This document shows, one piece after another, positions 1-4,235 of a stretch of DNA of 5,974 bases. The position numbers and the translations under genes were made by a program. The stretch comes from Dehalococcoidia bacterium. Its GTDB lineage: Bacteria > Chloroflexota > Dehalococcoidia > GIF9 > UBA5629. The notes below the pieces were generated by a model. That model was not told the origin of the DNA, ran no database searches, and worked only from the letters and a program-made list of their open reading frames with translations. The number at the start of each line of letters is the position of its first letter. The first letter of the stretch is position 1. Where the stretch lies: assembly GCA_028715025.1 (NCBI GenBank), contig JAQTLG010000111.1:1-5974 (forward strand), in the 5' to 3' direction.

Positions 1-483
1 ACTCAGTAGCTCGTACTCCTTTCGCGAGAGTTTCACAGGTTCGCCGTCCACGTGCACCTCTTTCTTGGCCTCATCGATTTTAAGCCAGCTGACATCCGTC
101 GCTACGGCCCTTTGGACCACGCCCGCCCCCTTTCCCCCCAGTAGATTGGTGCTCTCCGTCTCTTTGAATATTAACAGCGAGTGCGCCGGCCCCGCTGCCA
201 TACCCAGCCCGATCTTGCAATTGTGTTTCAGGCCATACAACCTGCCCGCCAGTATTCTGTCGTCATTGAGCATAGTTCCATTCGTGCTGCCCAGGTCTCT
301 TATCTGATAACGGCCTTCCTTTTCGAGTATCTCGACATGCCGCCTGGATACCGCCTCGTCATTTAATTCGATATCCGGTTTATACTGGGGAGTACGCCGG
401 CCGACGACCGTGGCAGCCTGCCTGAGGGTAAAAATCTTGCCGATATCTTCGGGGTCGCCTTTCTTGACTATAATGAAAGCCAC
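1..483 (-). CDS. FHA domain / OmpR-PhoB-type winged-helix regulator (3' end outside window)
   Basis: The first 161 codons are visible, and the frame stays open to the window edge. Residues ~3-107 form a canonical FHA domain: G28-R29, the S46-R47-R48-H49 motif and GSTNGT at 65-70 are all present, so phosphothreonine binding should be intact. After a Gly-rich linker (~114-124), residues ~132-161 (VSWLKIDEAKKEVHVDGE, then LSRKEYELLS) match the N-terminal strands and first helix of an OmpR/PhoB-type winged helix (Trans_reg_C); the recognition helix lies beyond the edge. There is no receiver domain, signal peptide or TM segment, so it should be a cytosolic DNA-binding protein that senses a phosphoprotein or its own phosphorylation. 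The start is GTG at 483, with AGGAGG six nt upstream. It is transcribed divergently from the kinase operon, which suggests it regulates that operon (inference). The FHA call is secure; the winged-helix call is strong but rests on a partial domain. Confidence 0.87.
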   Translation of the reverse strand, partial: MAFIIVKKGDPEDIGKIFTLRQAATVVGRRTPQYKPDIELNDEAVSRRHVEILEKEGRYQIRDLGSTNGTMLNDDRILAGRLYGLKHNCKIGLGMAAGPAHSLLIFKETESTNLLGGKGAGVVQRAVATDVSWLKIDEAKKEVHVDGEPVKLSRKEYELLS

Positions 484-489
484 AACAGG

Positions 490-507
490 CCTCCTGCTAT
501 ATGCAGG
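490..507 (-). promoter_or_regulatory. Shine-Dalgarno site overlapped by a small hairpin
   Basis: On the minus strand AGGAGG (495-490) sits 6 nt before the GTG start at 483 and fixes that start. A perfect 5-bp inverted repeat, CCTGC-TATAT-GCAGG (493-507), overlaps the upstream half of this site. Folding of the mRNA leader could therefore partly hide the ribosome-binding site. The stem is short, so a regulatory role is only a possibility; the Shine-Dalgarno itself is clear. Confidence 0.55.
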
Positions 508-516
508 CTGTATTTC

Positions 517-552
517 CTCTTGCAGTATAATATATCAAGGGCAACCTTCATA
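517..552 (-). promoter_or_regulatory. Possible promoter of the FHA/winged-helix gene
   Basis: This AT-rich stretch upstream of the minus-strand gene contains, read on that strand, TATACT (529-524) as a possible -10, with overlapping TATTAT/TATATT alternatives. Only a poor -35 (TATGAA, 552-547) lies 17 bp further upstream. A start near 517 would give a leader of about 34 nt with the Shine-Dalgarno inside it. The position is plausible but the -35 is weak, so it may need an activator or be misplaced. Confidence 0.3.
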
Positions 553-564
553 AAGAATTAATAT

Positions 565-608
565 GTCAGATTTATATTAGGTATTCGTCAGAAAGCTGTC
601 AAGCAGTC
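565..608 (+). promoter_or_regulatory. Array of four 11-bp direct repeats (Pho-box-like operator)
   Basis: Four consecutive 11-bp units are visible: GTCAGATTTAT (565), ATTAGGTATTC (576), GTCAGAAAGCT (587) and GTCAAGCAGTC (598). Three begin GTCA and the second is degenerate. An 11-bp period puts each unit on the same DNA face, which is how PhoB/OmpR-type winged-helix proteins bind tandem sites. The unit at 587 followed by GTCA resembles the E. coli Pho-box core (GTCATAAATCT-GTCA, recalled consensus). The array ends over the -35 position of the downstream promoter, as expected for an activator site. A matching array lies at 4130-4173. The binding protein is unknown; candidates are the divergent FHA/winged-helix protein or a PhoB-like regulator encoded elsewhere. 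Confidence 0.6.
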
Positions 609-629
609 ATTTTTTTAACAGCCTAGAAT
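601..629 (+). promoter_or_regulatory. Promoter core of the FHA-PP2C-kinase operon
   Basis: TAGAAT (624-629) is a good -10 hexamer. Seventeen bp upstream, AAGCAG (601-606) occupies the -35 position but is a poor match to TTGACA. It is the tail of the last 11-bp repeat, so activator dependence is likely. The predicted transcription start, about 636, falls only a few bases before the ATG at 642. A run of seven T lies between the two elements. Confidence 0.5.
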
Positions 630-641
630 TATGTGATCGTA

Positions 642-1124
642 ATGGAAGAGATAATCGATGTCAGCGTCATCTGCCCGGCCTGCCAGGGCTTGAACGGAGT
701 CGGCAGCTTCTTCTGCTATAGTTGCGGAGAGTACCTGGCAGGGGAACAGGAATGTACAGGCAACAGCGCTGTCATGGAAGAAGCTGCTGAAGCTGCAGCG
801 CAGGGGGCCGTAGCCAGGATGATCATGCCGGGAGGCGAGGAGATCATTCTCACAGACAATCCACAGTTCATCCAGCGCAGTAACTTCGAGGGCAAACTCC
901 CGCAGGATGCGCTGATGAGCGTCTCCAGACAGCACCTGCTGGTAACGCGTGATAACGGCACTTATTTTGTCCAGGACCACGGGCGCGACGGCACCGGCAG
1001 CACCAATCACACACGGGTAAATAATATCGATATACATCATAAAGGCAGACAGGCCCTCAGGGATGGCGACAGCATAGAGCTGGCCAGACAGCCGGGAGCC
1101 ACGCTCATCTTCAGGTTGAATTAA
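642..1124 (+). CDS. Zinc-ribbon / FHA domain protein
   Basis: A 160-residue soluble protein. Residues 11-28 hold a four-cysteine zinc ribbon (C11-P-A-C14, ten residues, C25-Y-S-C28). An Ala/Glu-rich linker (~43-57) leads to a C-terminal FHA domain (~57-160) with the S95-R96-Q97-H98 motif and the strand pattern LRDGDSIELA near the end. Two features are unusual: the usual Gly-Arg of the first binding loop is Q78-R79, and the GSTNGT loop is expanded and altered (GRDGTGSTNHT, 114-124), with His replacing the Gly of NGT. Phosphothreonine binding may therefore be changed. It is first in the operon, 22 nt before the phosphatase, and is probably an adaptor in the kinase/phosphatase circuit (inference). 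The start is uncertain: ATG 642 has no Shine-Dalgarno, and an in-frame GTG lies at 633. The next in-frame Met comes after the zinc ribbon. Confidence 0.88.
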   Translation: MEEIIDVSVICPACQGLNGVGSFFCYSCGEYLAGEQECTGNSAVMEEAAEAAAQGAVARMIMPGGEEIILTDNPQFIQRSNFEGKLPQDALMSVSRQHLLVTRDNGTYFVQDHGRDGTGSTNHTRVNNIDIHHKGRQALRDGDSIELARQPGATLIFRLN

Positions 1125-1134
1125 TATGCAAATG

Positions 1135-1140
1135 AAGGAG
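1135..1140 (+). promoter_or_regulatory. Shine-Dalgarno fixing the TTG start of the phosphatase
   Basis: AAGGAG lies 6 nt before TTG 1147. The in-frame codon directly before that TTG is the stop TGA (1144-1146), so no earlier start is possible. Later starts would cut into the conserved N-terminal PP2C motif. Confidence 0.8.
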
Positions 1141-1146
1141 ATTTGA

Positions 1147-1950
1147 TTGGAGACCGGTTACGGCTGGGACACCGGCCTGGTGCGAAAACTCAACGAAGAC
1201 AGTGTTTTCAGCAGCACCTTTGATCTGCGTACTCATGCAGGTACGGTATCGGCCGGCCTGTTTGCAGTGGCGGACGGCATGGGCGGACATGATGCCGGAG
1301 AGATAGCCAGCGACCTGGCTATCAGGATATTCCAGGCCGAATGTATCTCCAGCTTGTTGGCCCGGCAGGTAGCGCCCGGATTGCCGCTGATGGCCTCCGC
1401 CTTCAATAAGGCTAACGACGCCGTCCTCGAAGCTGCATCGGAAAGGTCGCTGCAGGGAATGGGTACCACTCTCACCGCAGCCCTTATTACGGGCCAGGAC
1501 ATGTACGTTGCCCACATAGGGGATTCCCGCTGTTATATTTTCAATACCAGGGAGATTATTCAGGTCACAACGGACCATTCGGTGGTACAGGAGATGGTAG
1601 ATACCGGACACATATCGGCGGAGGAAGCGCTGACACATCCGCGCCGCAATGAGATAACACGCGTGCTGGGGTACAGCGCCGACAGTGCGCCGGACCTGAT
1701 ACAAATCAAGCTTTATGCCGGGGATAACATACTGCTGTGCTCGGACGGCCTGTGCGGGGTGCTTTCTGCTGACAGAATCGAGGAGACGGTGCTTGCCTCC
1801 CAGAGTCCCGCGCAGGCTTGCGCGGACCTGATCTCTCAGGCCAACCTGGCCGGCGGTCCCGACAATATATCGGTTATTATCGCCAGGCCCGGCGGTCTAC
1901 CTTCCTGGCAGGCGATGCTGTCGGCAAAGACGGGGGTAAAAACAGCCTGA
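1147..1950 (+). CDS. PP2C-family (PPM) Ser/Thr protein phosphatase
   Basis: A 267-residue single-domain metal-dependent phosphatase that removes phosphate from phosphoserine/threonine, most likely on the adjacent kinase and its substrates. All core PPM motifs are visible in order: VRKLNED (12-18), VADGMGGHDAGE (41-52), GMGTTLTAA (104-112), AHIGDSR (122-128), TTDHS (141-145), LLCSDGL (196-202) and GGPDNISVI (236-244). The metal-binding aspartates D18, D43, D200 and D239 are present, so it should be active. The length is typical of stand-alone bacterial PP2C enzymes (PrpC/Stp class). There is no TM segment or extra domain, so it is cytosolic. It starts at TTG with AAGGAG six nt upstream. Its stop overlaps the kinase start by one base (TGATG), so the two are probably translationally coupled, giving an opposing enzyme pair. 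Confidence 0.96.
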   Translation: METGYGWDTGLVRKLNEDSVFSSTFDLRTHAGTVSAGLFAVADGMGGHDAGEIASDLAIRIFQAECISSLLARQVAPGLPLMASAFNKANDAVLEAASERSLQGMGTTLTAALITGQDMYVAHIGDSRCYIFNTREIIQVTTDHSVVQEMVDTGHISAEEALTHPRRNEITRVLGYSADSAPDLIQIKLYAGDNILLCSDGLCGVLSADRIEETVLASQSPAQACADLISQANLAGGPDNISVIIARPGGLPSWQAMLSAKTGVKTA

Positions 1951-2957
1951 TGGACGATCCGACCATCTTTGTCATAGTCTTCGCTTTATTATTCACCAGC
2001 GTGCCGGTCACGGTGGCCATTATCCAGGCGATCCAGCGGCACAAGGCGAACACCTCAGCCCGGCGGCCACAGCAGCAGCAAGCCCAGCCCGAAAGGAAGC
2101 ACCGCATCAACAGTCGCTACGAACTTAAAGCGCCGACCTTCAAACAGGGAGGCATGGCCAACATCTGGCTGGCCAGAGACCGCACCAGCGGCAGGAAATG
2201 CATCATCAAAACGCCCCGCAGGGGCACCACCATGGACAATGTTTATCTGGACAAGCTGCGCCAGGAAGCCGCTTTCCTGAAAAGACTGCAGCATCCCAAT
2301 ATAGTCACGTACCTGGATGATTTCTATTACAAAGGAGAATTCCACCTGGTACTGGAGCTCGTAACGGGTGAACCCATCATGTCGTCCTCCCCCAGGACAT
2401 CGGCCGGCGAGCAGAAGCTCCTGACCTGGGCCGGCCAGGCGCTGGACGCCCTGGCCTATATCCACGCCGCAGGTATTGTGCACAGGGACGTCAATCCCAA
2501 GAATATCATGCTCAGCGGAAACGGCGGCATCAAACTGATCGACTTCGGCACAGCCAAAAGCCTGGAGAGTATGAAGAAGGATACGGTCAAGACAGATCCC
2601 TTCACCCAGATAGCCAATAAGGGTTTTGATATACCGGAATTATTCATAGGCGGCGAGAGCGACCAGCGCTGCGACCTGTGCGGCCTGGCGCAGACCTGTA
2701 TCTACCTGCTCACGCTCAGGCAGCCCAACGACCTGTGCACAGAGCTGATACGCACCAACTGGCCGCGAAGCTACACCGAGGCCGGCAAGGTGGCGGACTA
2801 CATGATCTCGGCGGGTATCTCGGCCAGGACATCGCGGTGCCTGGCTCAGGCTATTATGTTTTCCCCGGGCAGCAGATTTGCCAGCGCTGCGGCCATGCGG
2901 TCAGCGCTTCTGTCTGCAAATGAATGCGAGGTGAAAGAAGTGGGGGTATCCAAATGA
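1950..2957 (+). CDS. Membrane-anchored Hanks-type Ser/Thr protein kinase
   Basis: 335 residues. One TM helix (~6-27) follows a short acidic N-terminus and precedes basic residues, so the N-terminus is outside and the rest inside. A Gln-rich linker (~38-50) leads to the kinase domain (~57-322): nucleotide loop FKQGGMANIWLA (64-75), catalytic K87 (CIIK), helix-C E106, catalytic loop HRDVNPKN (178-185), DFG 198-200, a variant APE motif (IPE, 228-230), helix-F D242 and a late Arg in GSRF (307-310). D180, N185 and D198 are intact, so activity is expected. The Lys of the usual HRDLK is N182, which is atypical. The activation segment has Thr 212, 215 and 219 as possible autophosphorylation sites. 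There are no PASTA or other extracytoplasmic domains. ATG 1950 overlaps the phosphatase stop; extending the frame upstream to 1818 would only read phosphatase coding sequence out of frame. Confidence 0.95.
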   Translation: MDDPTIFVIVFALLFTSVPVTVAIIQAIQRHKANTSARRPQQQQAQPERKHRINSRYELKAPTFKQGGMANIWLARDRTSGRKCIIKTPRRGTTMDNVYLDKLRQEAAFLKRLQHPNIVTYLDDFYYKGEFHLVLELVTGEPIMSSSPRTSAGEQKLLTWAGQALDALAYIHAAGIVHRDVNPKNIMLSGNGGIKLIDFGTAKSLESMKKDTVKTDPFTQIANKGFDIPELFIGGESDQRCDLCGLAQTCIYLLTLRQPNDLCTELIRTNWPRSYTEAGKVADYMISAGISARTSRCLAQAIMFSPGSRFASAAAMRSALLSANECEVKEVGVSK

Positions 2958-4066
2958 GACGGCCGGTGCCGGCATTGATATTTACGCTGGCCGTTCTGCT
3001 CGCTTCCCTCGGCGCAGTTGCCCTCACACATGTATGTGCATATGCCATGGGCGCGCCGACCGACAACTTCACCATACCGGATCCCATGGATGATACCCAG
3101 CATAATGAGATTAAACCGCCCGTTAATTTCATATTGCACAGCACTACTGCACTGCCTTCAGACGCATCGCCCGGTCTGGTTGCGGCTATACACGGGACAT
3201 CCGCCGAAGGCGGCGCCAGCTTCACTGGCGACGAGCAATGGTACCTCGATGTCGATATCAATATGCCGGGCTGGTTGTATATATATGAATACTACCCGTC
3301 GGCCAGCGAGGACCAGGGCAGATGGATTGCCTACAAATGGCAATTGAAAGAGCAGGGCCGATGGAGGCTCGGGCCGTTCCGGCCGGGCGAGGACGAGTTG
3401 GAGGGCCAGCATATCTACAGGCTTTTCTTTTACGGAAACGGCCAGTGGGCGGCGGACAGCGGTGAAGCGCAGAGAAGCCACCTTGTCTACTGGAACTACG
3501 TCAAGGGCGTGGAAGAGCCGGCTCAGCCGGTCACTCCTTCAACACCCGAGCAGCCTGCCGTAGCGGACAACAATTTGCTGAAATTCATAACCAATCCCCT
3601 TTTCCTGCTGATTGCTCCTTCCGCCCTGGTTATTATAGTGCTACTGGCACTGTACGCGCGACGCCGCATCCGCGAACGGAATTATGTCCAGCATACCGCA
3701 CAGCAACCGCTGGTGGAATTGCTTGAGCAGCCGGGTATTACACCAAAAGCTCAGCTGCACGGCACAGCCAGGGGCATCCTGGAATTACCCAACGGATTAA
3801 ATATTCGGCTGGGCGAAGAAAGCGAGATAATCGGACGTGCCCGGGTCGCCAGGTCGCTGGGACTGGATGAACTGGGGATGATATCAAAGCAGCACTTCAA
3901 GATCAACTTCACAGACGAGAAGGCTTTCATTGAAGACATGGGCAGTGCCAACGGCACTGCCGTCAATGCTGCCAGTATTCGTGACTCAGGCCCGGTGGAA
4001 TTAAACGACGGGGACGTAATCGAGATTGCCGGCAAGACCAGCCTGAAGTTTCGATCCAACCATTAG
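2954..4066 (+). CDS. Single-pass receptor-like protein: aromatic-rich extracytoplasmic domain, TM, cytosolic FHA
   Basis: 370 residues. The hydrophobic segment at 6-31 is a signal peptide or anchor (possible cleavage near CAYA, 28-31). Residues ~55-185 form a probably beta-rich extracytoplasmic domain with the motifs PGWLYIYEYYPS (105-116) and GRWRLGPF (135-142), shared with the protein encoded at 4236-5783; I cannot name the family. A Pro-rich stalk (~188-203) precedes a TM helix (~213-235), then RRRIRER (236-242) as the inside-positive flank. The cytosolic FHA domain (~272-370) has G294-R295, S311-K312-Q313-H314 and GSANGT (330-335). It probably senses something outside and binds a phosphothreonine partner inside, perhaps the kinase encoded just upstream (inference). 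ATG 2954 overlaps the kinase stop by 4 nt, with GGGGGT seven nt upstream; an in-frame ATG at 2924 is less likely. Confidence 0.9.
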   Translation: MRRPVPALIFTLAVLLASLGAVALTHVCAYAMGAPTDNFTIPDPMDDTQHNEIKPPVNFILHSTTALPSDASPGLVAAIHGTSAEGGASFTGDEQWYLDVDINMPGWLYIYEYYPSASEDQGRWIAYKWQLKEQGRWRLGPFRPGEDELEGQHIYRLFFYGNGQWAADSGEAQRSHLVYWNYVKGVEEPAQPVTPSTPEQPAVADNNLLKFITNPLFLLIAPSALVIIVLLALYARRRIRERNYVQHTAQQPLVELLEQPGITPKAQLHGTARGILELPNGLNIRLGEESEIIGRARVARSLGLDELGMISKQHFKINFTDEKAFIEDMGSANGTAVNAASIRDSGPVELNDGDVIEIAGKTSLKFRSNH

Positions 4067-4090
4067 CCGCTTCACTCCTTCACGAGGGCC

Positions 4091-4129
4091 ATGCCCGGTA
4101 CCCGGCCCAATACAGGCATCTATCTTTTT
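4091..4129 (+). terminator. Weak candidate terminator after the receptor-like gene
   Basis: ATGCC (4091-4095) can pair with GGCAT (4115-4119), followed after a few bases by TTTTT (4125-4129). A competing pairing joins GGGCC (4086-4090) to GGCCC (4104-4108). Both stems are only 5 bp with large loops, so termination here is doubtful and read-through into the next gene is possible. Confidence 0.22.
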
Positions 4130-4173
4130 ATCAGGTGTTTGTCAGAAACCTGTCAGGCGAGGGTCAAGCAGAG
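4130..4173 (+). promoter_or_regulatory. Second array of four 11-bp direct repeats (Pho-box-like operator)
   Basis: The units are ATCAGGTGTTT (4130), GTCAGAAACCT (4141), GTCAGGCGAGG (4152) and GTCAAGCAGAG (4163). All four begin [A/G]TCA and run head to tail at 11 bp. The last unit begins 26 bp before the -10 hexamer, the same offset as in the array at 565-608, and both final units share GTCAAGCAG exactly. The stretch 4131-4158 also matches 577-604 at 23 of 28 positions, in a register shifted by one unit. The likely binder is an OmpR/PhoB-type winged-helix protein, which would make the two transcription units one regulon. Confidence 0.62.
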
Positions 4174-4194
4174 TGTGTAATGTGCGCTTATACT
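4166..4194 (+). promoter_or_regulatory. Promoter core of the Ig-like/FHA receptor gene
   Basis: TATACT (4189-4194) is a good -10. AAGCAG (4166-4171), 17 bp upstream, lies at the -35 position inside the last repeat and is a poor -35, as at the first promoter. The predicted start near 4201 gives a leader of about 35 nt containing GGGAGG (4218-4223), 12 nt before the ATG. Unlike the first operon, this transcript has a normal ribosome-binding site. Confidence 0.55.
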
Positions 4195-4235
4195 TAATAA
4201 AGATACAGTGACCACCCGGGAGGTGCTTTATACAT

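Noticed and set aside
65..366. Two overlapping plus-strand ORFs (65-307 and 181-366)
   Set aside because: They lie opposite the clear FHA/winged-helix reading frame on the minus strand, have no Shine-Dalgarno and no recognisable protein features.
615..1704. Minus-strand ORFs of 81-197 residues across the zinc-ribbon/FHA and PP2C genes
   Set aside because: The plus-strand proteins here carry complete conserved motifs. The reverse frames give Cys/Arg/Ser-rich sequence without domains.
1818..1949. Upstream extension of the kinase frame to an ATG at 1818
   Set aside because: It would overlap 130 nt of the phosphatase gene and encode a Gly/Arg-rich non-conserved segment. The ATG at 1950 overlaps the stop, as expected for coupled genes, and is followed directly by the TM helix.
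2924..2953. Upstream start (ATG 2924) for the first receptor-like protein
   Set aside because: It would add ten polar residues in front of the signal segment and lengthen the overlap with the kinase. ATG 2954 gives the standard 4-nt overlap and has a G-rich Shine-Dalgarno seven nt upstream.
4086..4108. GGGCC/GGCCC inverted repeat as a strong rho-independent terminator
   Set aside because: The stem is 5 bp with a 13-nt loop and no T-run follows directly, so it does not meet the usual pattern. Only a weak overlapping alternative was kept.
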